Shown: positions 9,922 to 16,523 of the stretch, in pieces
Numbering within the stretch: the stretch's first letter is position 1
Layout of the letters: the number at the start of each line of letters is the position of its first letter
Source: Pseudomonas oryzihabitans
GTDB taxonomy: Bacteria > Pseudomonadota > Gammaproteobacteria > Pseudomonadales > Pseudomonadaceae
Direction: 5' to 3'
NCBI RefSeq assembly: GCF_024652905.1
Contig: NZ_CP102428.1
Coordinates: forward strand, 880,501-944,500
Length of the DNA stretch: 64,000 nucleotides
Translations under genes and position numbers: made by a program
Notes under the pieces: model-generated
What the model saw: the letters and a program-made list of their open reading frames with translations, nothing else
Told to the model about the DNA's origin: nothing
Databases searched by the model: none

Positions 9922-10826
9922 GCCGGCGGATGCTCCCGGTGCCAGTGGCGAGCGATGTCCACCCGGCGGGCGAACCAGACCCGTTCGTGGCTCTGGGCGT
10001 ACTCCAGGAAGCGCTTCAGGCCCACCAGGCGACCGGGGCGGCCGATCAAGCGGCAGTGCAGGCCGATGGAGAGCATCTTGGGCGCGGTGGCACCTTCTGC
10101 GTAGAGGGTGTCGAAAGCGTCCTTGAGGTATTGGAAGAATTGCTCGGCGGTGTGGAAGCCCTGGACCTGGGTGAATCTCATGTCGTTGGTGTCCAGGGTG
10201 TAGGGGATCACCAGGTGCGGCTTGCCGGTCGGGTTGTTGGGTTCCCAGTAGGGCAGGTCGTCGTCGTAGGTGTCGCTGTCATAGAGAAAGCCGCCTTCCT
10301 CCATCACCAGGCGCCGAGTGTTGGGCCCAGTACGCCCGGTGTACCAGCCCAGCGGGCGTTCACCGGTCAGCTCGGTGAGGATCTCGATGGCGCGCTGTAG
10401 ATGGGCGCGCTCCTCGGCTTCGTCCAGGTACTGGTAGTCGATCCAGCGATAGCCGTGGCTGCAGATCTCATGGCCGGCCTGGACCATGGCGCGGATGACC
10501 TCGGGGTGGCGCTCGGCGGCCATGGCCACGGCAAAGACGGTCAGCGGCACCTGGTGTTTGGCGAACAGCTCCAGGATGCGCCAGACGCCGGCGCGGCTGC
10601 CGTATTCGTAGAGGGACTCCATCGACATGTTGCGCACCCCCTGCAGGGGCTGGGCGGCGACCATCTCGGACAGGAAGGCCTCGGATTCCTTGTCGCCGTG
10701 CAGGATGTTGCGTTCGCCGCCTTCTTCGTAGTTCAGCACGAAGGACAGGGCGATGCGGGCATCACCCGGCCAGCGGGGGTGGGGCGGCTGAGCGCCATAG
10801 CCGATCAGATCGCGGGGATAGGTCAT
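9918..10826 (-). CDS. puuE: Allantoinase PuuE (polysaccharide-deacetylase-like)
   Basis: A 302-residue protein with the cofactor-independent allantoinase PuuE fold, related to polysaccharide deacetylases: YPRDLIGYGAQPPHPRWPGDARIALSFVLNYEEGGE, here broken up, then GHEICSHGYRW and SIGLHCRLIGRPGR. It opens the allantoin ring to allantoate. The start at 10826 (MTYPRDLIGYG) is the family start; the frame extends 23 codons further but would cross a palindromic operator. First gene of puuE-uraD-alc-allA, divergent from uraH. Confidence 0.95.
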   Translation of the reverse strand: MTYPRDLIGYGAQPPHPRWPGDARIALSFVLNYEEGGERNILHGDKESEAFLSEMVAAQPLQGVRNMSMESLYEYGSRAGVWRILELFAKHQVPLTVFAVAMAAERHPEVIRAMVQAGHEICSHGYRWIDYQYLDEAEERAHLQRAIEILTELTGERPLGWYTGRTGPNTRRLVMEEGGFLYDSDTYDDDLPYWEPNNPTGKPHLVIPYTLDTNDMRFTQVQGFHTAEQFFQYLKDAFDTLYAEGATAPKMLSIGLHCRLIGRPGRLVGLKRFLEYAQSHERVWFARRVDIARHWHREHPPA

Positions 10827-10855
10827 GGAAGGGGCATCCTGGCAGTCGAGATGTT

Positions 10856-10865
10856 TTGTATACAA
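10856..10865. promoter_or_regulatory. Palindrome TTGTATACAA upstream of puuE
   Basis: A perfect 10-bp palindrome, 30 bp upstream of the puuE ATG. The GT...AC ends are typical of GntR-family operators. The same GTATAC core recurs at 10981-10986, near uraH. The two sites probably bind one regulator of purine catabolism, but no GntR gene is in the window. Confidence 0.5.
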
Positions 10866-10979
10866 TGTTTGGAGACCTTTGCCGAGTCCCAGCAAGAATC
10901 CTGCCTAACTGGTCTGACCGGTCTGAAGACTTTTACGCGCTGGAGGGCAGCGGTTCTGCGGACCGGGCCGGGGCTGGGC

Positions 10980-10987
10980 TGTATACA
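10980..10987. promoter_or_regulatory. Palindrome TGTATACA upstream of uraH
   Basis: The second copy of the TGTATACA core found at 10857-10864. It lies 53 bp upstream of the uraH ATG, where a promoter would be. The centres of the two copies are 123 bp apart, which would allow a repressor to bridge both divergent promoters. Confidence 0.5.
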
Positions 10988-11040
10988 ATCGGCAGGTGAA
11001 AAGCTGCTAGGCTGGCGCACCCCTCTGCAGGAGCTTTCCC

Positions 11041-11412
11041 ATGTCCACTCCATCCGCTGGCGGTTACCTGACGACCCATGTGCTGGACACCACCGGTGGC
11101 CGCCCAGGTGCGGATATCGCTGTCCGGTTGTACCGGCTGGAGGGGGCGGCGCGGCAGGCGCTGGGTGAGATGCGGACTAATGCCGATGGTCGCAGCGACA
11201 CGCCGCTGTTGCAGGGCGAGCATTTCACGGCGGGGGTCTACGAACTGGAGTTCGACGTGGGCGATTACTACCGGCGGCGCGACGTGGCGCTGGAGGAACC
11301 GGCCTTTCTCGATACCGTGGTCTTGCGCTTCGGCCTCGCCGACGAGAGGGCGCATTACCATGTGCCATTGTTGGTCTCGCCCTATAGCTATTCGACCTAT
11401 CGCGGCAGCTAG
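11041..11412 (+). CDS. uraH: 5-hydroxyisourate hydrolase (transthyretin-like)
   Basis: A 123-residue protein with the HIU hydrolase signatures: N-terminal LTTHVLDTTGGRPG (catalytic His), a central Arg (R in GEMRTNADGR), HYHVPLLVSPYSYSTYRGS at the end, and the diagnostic C-terminal Y-R-G-S tetrapeptide. It hydrolyses 5-hydroxyisourate to OHCU, the substrate of UraD. It has an AGGAG ribosome-binding site. It is divergent from the puuE operon across 214 bp that carries two TGTATACA sites. Confidence 0.95.
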   Translation: MSTPSAGGYLTTHVLDTTGGRPGADIAVRLYRLEGAARQALGEMRTNADGRSDTPLLQGEHFTAGVYELEFDVGDYYRRRDVALEEPAFLDTVVLRFGLADERAHYHVPLLVSPYSYSTYRGS

Positions 11413-11481
11413 GTGAGATTGCGCCGCCGCGGTGCGCTTTCGCCCGGGCCGGCACCAGGGTAGGGCGCGGGTCCAGCGGCG

Positions 11482-12528
11482 TTAGTGGATGGTCGGTTCG
11501 GTGTTCGATCGCGCGGTAGCGAGCAGCGGTCGATCCGGCACGGCACTGCCGGGCCAGGTCTGGGCGATGCGTTCCAGCACCACCTGGGCCAGCATGCTGT
11601 GGGTCCGACTGGCGAAATGACCACGGGCGCCAAAGATGTAGGCCTGATCGGCGCCCGGTTCGACGTAGCTGTCCGGATCGCAGAACTCGCGACCGGGCAG
11701 GCAGGCATCACCTTCGGCATGGGTGAAGCCGTAGTTGCCGTAGTGGGCGAAGACCTCTTCCATCACCCGATAGGCATCCACCAGCAGCAGACGATCACTG
11801 GCTGGCAAGTTGGCCTGCAGGGTGTCGTTGTAGAGGCGCACCAGCTCGTGGTTACGCTCGGCCAGGGCGGGTGTCCAGGGTTCGAGATAGGGCGCCTTGC
11901 CATAGTCGGTGTTGTTGAGCACCACCAGGCGCTGGGCACCCAGACTCAGCAAATGGCGCAGCAGCTTGACCTCGTTCAGGGCCGTATGGCGGATCCGCGC
12001 CTCGACCTGCTCGCGGATCGCCGGGGGCAGGGGGGCGTCGGACATCAGCGCGGCCTTGAGCGTCTTGTCATAGAAGGGCCCGATGATGTCGTTGCCGCCG
12101 ATCTGCACCAGGACCAGGTCCTGCTGGCGGAAGCGGCCATGCTGCATCTCGAAATTGCGGATCTGCTGGGAAAAGGCCAGCGGCGCTTCGTTGTGATCGA
12201 AGCCCGGCTCGGTGAAGCTCCCGGTCACGGCGCCGCCCTCGGCGTAGCAAAGACCATCGGGATCGCTCGGTCCCTCCTGGCCATAGCCTTCCACCTGCCG
12301 ATTGGGGCCCAGCTCGATACCGTAGGCGTCGGCGATTTCCTGAGGATAGGTACGCCCTGGGTTGGTGGCATAGATATGGCCGAAGGTGCCGCAGTCCATC
12401 AGGCTGTCGCCAAAGGCGATCACCCGCTGGATACCGCGCGCCTCGGCGATGGGCTCAGGACTGGGTACGAGGGCGAGCAGCGCGGCGACACCTGCGAGTG
12501 CGGTCGCCAATCCCCAGTGCTTGCCCAT
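11482..12528 (-). CDS. Secreted GDSL/SGNH-family lipase or esterase
   Basis: A 348-residue protein with an N-terminal hydrophobic signal (about residues 5-22) and the SGNH blocks: VIAFGDSLMD (nucleophile Ser, block I) and VLVQIGGNDIIG (Asn, block III). Near the C-terminus the expected DxxH pair is replaced by GARGHFASRTH: a His is there, but the Asp three residues before it is not. GC-rich, typical codon use. The substrate may be lipids or other esters. It is convergent with uraH and sits between the two purine blocks, with no obvious role in them. Confidence 0.8.
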   Translation of the reverse strand: MGKHWGLATALAGVAALLALVPSPEPIAEARGIQRVIAFGDSLMDCGTFGHIYATNPGRTYPQEIADAYGIELGPNRQVEGYGQEGPSDPDGLCYAEGGAVTGSFTEPGFDHNEAPLAFSQQIRNFEMQHGRFRQQDLVLVQIGGNDIIGPFYDKTLKAALMSDAPLPPAIREQVEARIRHTALNEVKLLRHLLSLGAQRLVVLNNTDYGKAPYLEPWTPALAERNHELVRLYNDTLQANLPASDRLLLVDAYRVMEEVFAHYGNYGFTHAEGDACLPGREFCDPDSYVEPGADQAYIFGARGHFASRTHSMLAQVVLERIAQTWPGSAVPDRPLLATARSNTEPTIH

Positions 12529-12706
12529 CCTCTACCTCCCGGCAGCGTCCAGCGCCTATGCTGCCCATAGCTATTCTTTTGCAACCTTCATACCGGGAAG
12601 AGCGAAGAACGTCGCTCAGAGTTCCCGGCGCCCGGACCAGCCGAGACGGCAGGCGACGACCAGCACGACGCCGGGCAGCGCCTGGTGGTGCTGCACGCCC
12701 ACTGAG

Positions 12707-13030
12707 CTAGTCGGGCTTTGCCACGGGATCGGAGGATTGCGCCAGGATGGCTGCCATCAGACCGGGGAAACGCTGATCCAGGTCTTCGCGGCGCAGCTGG
12801 TTCATGTGCGTGGTGCCGGCGTTGCGGGTATGCACCAGTCCGGCATCGCGCAGGACACGAAAGTGATGCGACATGCTGGACTTGGGGCGGCCACCATCGA
12901 GTTCGCCACAGGTGGCCTCGGTGACCCGCGCCAGATAACGGACGATATCCAGACGCACCGGATCGCTGAGCGCATGGAATAGACGCTCGAGGGAGAATTC
13001 GTCAGGACTGGGATGTTTGAAAGGGCGCAT
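12707..13030 (-). CDS. ArsR-family winged-helix regulator, divergent from xenA
   Basis: A 107-residue ArsR-type protein: FHALSDPVRLDIVRYLAR (the ALSDPxR motif), then a recognition helix in KSSMSHHFRVLRDAGLV. It has a single Cys (residue 41) and lacks the CxC metal-binding motif, so it probably senses an organic or electrophilic signal rather than a metal. The start at 13030 (MRPFKHPSP) puts the ORF clear of the xenA promoter. A longer in-frame reading would run through that promoter and its operator. Likely represses xenA and itself. Confidence 0.85.
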   Translation of the reverse strand: MRPFKHPSPDEFSLERLFHALSDPVRLDIVRYLARVTEATCGELDGGRPKSSMSHHFRVLRDAGLVHTRNAGTTHMNQLRREDLDQRFPGLMAAILAQSSDPVAKPD

Positions 13031-13051
13031 GAGCCAATCATACACCGGGGG

Positions 13052-13080
13052 TTGGCGATTATGTTGTGTTCGATTAATAT
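13052..13080 (+). promoter_or_regulatory. Sigma-70 promoter of xenA
   Basis: A -35 of TTGGCG (13052-13057), a spacer of exactly 17 bp and a -10 of TAATAT (13075-13080), 43 bp before the xenA ATG. The -10 lies inside the inverted repeat at 13069-13084, a layout typical of direct repression. Confidence 0.65.
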
Positions 13081-13084
13081 CGAA
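13069..13084. promoter_or_regulatory. Inverted repeat TTCGAT-N4-ATCGAA, probable ArsR operator
   Basis: Two perfect 6-bp arms around TAAT, overlapping the xenA -10 element and lying 39 bp upstream of the ArsR start. This is the natural candidate operator for the divergently encoded ArsR protein. Confidence 0.6.
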
Positions 13085-13122
13085 ATAACGAACCAAGATC
13101 TGTCCTATGGGAGACCGCTCAG

Positions 13123-14220
13123 ATGTCCGCATTGTTCCAACCCTTCACCCTCAAGGACGTGACGCTGCGCAACCGCATCGCCATCCCCCCCATGTGCCAG
13201 TACAGCGCCGTCGATGGCGTCATCAATGACTGGCATCAGGTGCACTATGCCGGCCTGGCGCGTGGCGGTGCTGGCCTGGTCGTCGTCGAGGCCACGGCGG
13301 TCTCGCCGGAAGGCCGCATCACCCCCGGCTGCGCCGGTATCTGGTCGGACGCCCAGGCTCAGGCCTTCGTGCCGGTGGTCCAGGCGATCAAGGCCGCCGG
13401 TTCGGTGCCGGGTATCCAGATCGCCCATGCCGGCCGCAAGGCCAGCGCCAATCGTCCCTGGGAAGGCGACGACCACATCGCCGCCAACGACGCCCGTGGC
13501 TGGGACACCATCGCCCCGTCCGCGGTGGCCTTTGGTGCCAACCTGCCCAAGGTGCCCAAGGCCATGACCCTGGACGACATCGCCCGTGTCCGTCAGGACT
13601 TCGTCGATGCCGCCAAGCGTGCCTATGAAGCCGGCTTCGAATGGCTGGAGCTGCACTTCGCCCACGGCTACCTGGCGCAGAGCTTCTTCTCGGTGCACTC
13701 CAACCAGCGTGACGACCAGTACGGTGGCGACCTCGCCGGCCGCAGTCGCTTCCTGCTGGAAACCCTGGCCGAGGTACGTAAGGTCTGGCCGGAGCACCTG
13801 CCGCTGACCGCCCGTTTCGGCGTGATCGAATACGACGGCCGCGACGAAGAGACCCTGGCCGAATCCATCGAGCTGGCCCAGGGCTTCAAGCGCGAAGGCC
13901 TGGACCTGCTGAGCGTCAGCATCGGTTTCTCCACCCCGACCGCCAACATCCCCTGGGGCTCGGGTCTGCTGGCGCCCATCACCGAGCAGGTGCGCAAGGC
14001 CACCGGCCTCAAGGTCGCCTCGGCCTGGAACATCGATACCCCGGTTTTGGCCAACCAGGTAGTGGCCGACGGGCAACTGGATCTGGTGATGGTAGGCCGC
14101 GCTCACCTGGCCGACCCGCACTGGCCCTACTATGCAGCCAAGGCCCTGGGCGTCGACCAGCCGTCCTGGGTGCTGCCGGCGCCCTACGCCCATTGGCTGG
14201 AACGCTATCGCACCAGCTGA
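13123..14220 (+). CDS. xenA: Xenobiotic reductase A, Old Yellow Enzyme family
   Basis: A 365-residue FMN-dependent ene-reductase that closely follows P. putida XenA from its first residues (MSALFQPFTLKDVTLRNRIA). Cys25 (PPMCQY) is the flavin-tuning cysteine of the XenA/YqjM group. The substrate-binding His pair is in IQIAHAGRKAS and ELHFAHGYL, and the C-terminal arginine finger in WLERYRTS also fits. It reduces enones, quinones, nitro compounds and nitroglycerin-type esters with NADPH. A GGGAG ribosome-binding site precedes the ATG, and a strong terminator follows it. Confidence 0.95.
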   Translation: MSALFQPFTLKDVTLRNRIAIPPMCQYSAVDGVINDWHQVHYAGLARGGAGLVVVEATAVSPEGRITPGCAGIWSDAQAQAFVPVVQAIKAAGSVPGIQIAHAGRKASANRPWEGDDHIAANDARGWDTIAPSAVAFGANLPKVPKAMTLDDIARVRQDFVDAAKRAYEAGFEWLELHFAHGYLAQSFFSVHSNQRDDQYGGDLAGRSRFLLETLAEVRKVWPEHLPLTARFGVIEYDGRDEETLAESIELAQGFKREGLDLLSVSIGFSTPTANIPWGSGLLAPITEQVRKATGLKVASAWNIDTPVLANQVVADGQLDLVMVGRAHLADPHWPYYAAKALGVDQPSWVLPAPYAHWLERYRTS

Positions 14221-14243
14221 GTCGGTTCAGGCTGAACGCGCAA

Positions 14244-14267
14244 GCCGCCCCTCGGGGCGGCTTTTTT
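14244..14267 (+). terminator. Rho-independent terminator after xenA
   Basis: A GCCGCCCC stem pairs with GGGGCGGC around a short TC loop, followed by six T residues, 23 bp after the xenA stop. Confidence 0.9.
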
Positions 14268-14290
14268 GGGCGTATGGGATGAGGGCAGTT

Positions 14291-14370
14291 TGTTGGGCTT
14301 CGCTGTGCTCAGCCCAACCTACGTCGACGGGTAGGCTGGGCTGAGGCGGCGCCATCGTCGAAGCCCAACA
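14291..14370. repeat. Nested inverted-repeat (REP-like) element
   Basis: The outer arms TGTTGGGCTTCG (14291-14302) and CGAAGCCCAACA (14359-14370) are perfect complements. Inner arms AGCCCAACCTAC (14311-14322) and GTAGGCTGGGCT (14331-14342) pair with one mismatch. It fills the space between the convergent xenA and guaD 3' ends. GGGCTTCG...AGCCCAACCTACG sequences of this kind are dispersed intergenic repeats in Pseudomonas. Confidence 0.75.
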
Positions 14371-14373
14371 GGG

Positions 14374-15678
14374 TCAGGCGTCGCGACTGTGTACCCGGCG
14401 ACCCGCGGCATGGGTTTCCCGTACCACGCGGTCGTCGCCAAGGGTGGTGAGGACGAACAGGGTTTCCTCCAGGCTCTTGGACTGCTGCAGGCGGTAGTCC
14501 AGCAGCGGGGTGGCCTTGAGATCGAGCACCACGAAGTCGGCGTCGTGGCCGGGGGCCAGGCTGCCGATGCGGTCGTCCAGGCGCAGGGCGCGGGCGCCGC
14601 CGAGGGTGGCCAGGTACAGCGACTTGAAGGGGTGCAGGCGATGGCCGCGCAGTTGCTGCACCTTGTAGGCCTCGCCCAGGGTCTGCAGCAGCGAGAAGCT
14701 GGTGCCGGCGCCGACGTCGGTACCCAGGCCGACATTGACCTTGAAGGCTTCCATCCGCTCGAGGTCGAACAGGCCGCTGCCGAGGAAGAGGTTGGAGGTA
14801 GGGCAGTGGGCCACGGCCGAGCCGGTCTCGTACAGGCGCTGGCATTCGGCATCGCAGAGGTGGATGCCATGGGCGAACACCGAGCGCGGGCCGAGCAGCT
14901 GGAAGTGGTCGTAGACATCCAGATAGTTGGCGCGCTCCGGGAACAGTGCCTTCACCCAGTCGATCTCCTTGAGGTTCTCGGAGAGGTGGGTGTGCAGGTA
15001 GACGTCCGGGTGCTCGGCCAACAGGCGCCCGGCCGCTTCCAATTGCTCGGGGGTGCTGGTCGGCGCGAAGCGCGGGGTGACCGCATAGTGCAGCCGACCC
15101 TTGCCGTGCCAGCGCTCGATCAGCGCCTTGCTATCCCTGTAGGCGGACTCGGCCGTGTCCTGCAGGTAGTCCGGGGCGTTACGGTCCATCAGCACCTTGC
15201 CGGCGATCATGCGCAGATCGAGGCGCTCGGCGACCTCGAAGAAGGCATCCACCGACTGCGGATGGACGCTGCCGAACACCAGGGCGGTGGTGGTGCCATT
15301 GCGCAGCAGCTCCCCGACGAAAACCTGGGCCACCTCGGCGGCCTTGGCCGGATCGGCGAAGGCACCCTCGGTGGGAAAGGTGTAGGTGTCCAGCCAGTCC
15401 AGCAGCTGCTCGGCGTAGCTGGCGATCATGCCGGTCTGCGGATAGTGGATATGGGTGTCGATGAAGCCGGGGGTGATCAGGGCGTGGGGGTGCTCGATCA
15501 CCGGGGTGCCGGCGGGCAGAGTGGGCAGCAAATCAGCGGCCGGGCCCATGGCCTGGATACGGCCGTCTACGACCAGCAGCAGGCCGTCGGCGTGGTATTC
15601 GTAGGAGGCGTCCAGCCCTACCTCGGCCGGGTCGGCAAGGCTGTGGAGCAGGGCGGCGCGATGGGCGATGGCGGTCAT
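14374..15678 (-). CDS. guaD: Guanine deaminase
   Basis: A 434-residue amidohydrolase: TPGFIDTHIHYPQTG (metal-binding HxH), HTHLSENLKEI, FAHGIHLCDAE, AHCPTSNLFLGSG and the GLGTDVGAGTSFSLL block with the metal-binding Asp. It converts guanine to xanthine, feeding the XDH encoded upstream. The start at 15678 (MTAIAHRAAL) is the family start; the frame continues upstream only as antisense-like sequence. Last gene of xdhA-xdhB-xdhC-guaD, 20 bp after xdhC. Confidence 0.95.
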   Translation of the reverse strand: MTAIAHRAALLHSLADPAEVGLDASYEYHADGLLLVVDGRIQAMGPAADLLPTLPAGTPVIEHPHALITPGFIDTHIHYPQTGMIASYAEQLLDWLDTYTFPTEGAFADPAKAAEVAQVFVGELLRNGTTTALVFGSVHPQSVDAFFEVAERLDLRMIAGKVLMDRNAPDYLQDTAESAYRDSKALIERWHGKGRLHYAVTPRFAPTSTPEQLEAAGRLLAEHPDVYLHTHLSENLKEIDWVKALFPERANYLDVYDHFQLLGPRSVFAHGIHLCDAECQRLYETGSAVAHCPTSNLFLGSGLFDLERMEAFKVNVGLGTDVGAGTSFSLLQTLGEAYKVQQLRGHRLHPFKSLYLATLGGARALRLDDRIGSLAPGHDADFVVLDLKATPLLDYRLQQSKSLEETLFVLTTLGDDRVVRETHAAGRRVHSRDA

Positions 15679-15698
15679 AGGGTTCTCTGATTGCAAAG

Positions 15699-16523
15699 CT
15701 AACTTGGGCTGGCGGTGACCAGGCGCAGCGGCAGATCCGCCTGCTCGGCCTGGCGACCGTAGTGGGCGATGACCTCGCCGGCCACCGCGATGGCGATCTC
15801 CAGCGGCAGCTTGCCCTGGACCTCGGGCAGGCCCAGGGGGCAGCGCACCGTGGCCAGGCGGTCGGCGCCGTGGCCACGCGCCGCGAGACGGTGGCGGAAT
15901 TTGGCCCATTTGGTCCGGGAGCCGATCAGGCCAAAGTAGCCATGGTCGCCGCGGGCGAGGATGGCGTCGGTCAACTCCAGGTCCAGGGGGTGATTATGGG
16001 TCATGACGATGTAGTAGGCACCCGCCGGCATGCGGGCGATCTCGTCGACCGGCTCTTCGGTGACGATCCTTGCGACGCCAGCGGGCAGCGGATCGGGAAA
16101 TTCCTGGGGCCGCGAATCGACCCAGCGCACCGCGCAGGGCAAACCGGCCAGCAGCGGCACCAGGGCGCGGGCGACATGGCCGGCGCCGAAGACGATCACC
16201 GGGACGTCCTGTGCCAACTGGGGCTCGAACAGCAGGGTGGTGACGCCGCCACAGCACTGGCCGAGGCTGGCGGCCAGGGAAAAACGCTCCAGACGTGGCT
16301 GGCGCGTGCCAGCGGCGAGCATCTCCCGGGCGATTTCCACCGCGCGGTATTCCAGATGGCCACCGCCGATGGTCAGGTGCTGCTCTTCGCGGCCCACCAG
16401 CATCTTGGTCCCGGCGTCGCGAGGGGTGGAACCCTGCTCGTCGGCCACGGTGATCAGCACACAGGGTTCGCCGCGCGCCTCGAAGTCGGCCAGCAGGGCC
16501 AGCCAGCCGCGTTTGCTGTTCAT
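15699..16523 (-). CDS. xdhC: Xanthine dehydrogenase accessory protein XdhC
   Basis: A 274-residue protein with the XdhC/CoxF N-terminal domain (ADEQGSTPRDAGTKMLV, then IGGGHLEYRAVEIAREML, then the CCGG motif) and a C-terminal Rossmann domain (VPVIVFGAGHVARALVPLL). It binds molybdenum cofactor, promotes its sulfuration and inserts it into XdhB. The start at 16523 overlaps the xdhB stop (ATGA). The order XdhA-XdhB-XdhC is that of other pseudomonads. Confidence 0.94.
   Translation of the reverse strand: MNSKRGWLALLADFEARGEPCVLITVADEQGSTPRDAGTKMLVGREEQHLTIGGGHLEYRAVEIAREMLAAGTRQPRLERFSLAASLGQCCGGVTTLLFEPQLAQDVPVIVFGAGHVARALVPLLAGLPCAVRWVDSRPQEFPDPLPAGVARIVTEEPVDEIARMPAGAYYIVMTHNHPLDLELTDAILARGDHGYFGLIGSRTKWAKFRHRLAARGHGADRLATVRCPLGLPEVQGKLPLEIAIAVAGEVIAHYGRQAEQADLPLRLVTASPS

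Noticed and set aside
10979-10995. LexA box-like CTGTATACAATCGGCAG
   Set aside because: The gap between CTG and CAG is 11 instead of 10, and the site is better explained as the second copy of the TGTATACA palindrome.
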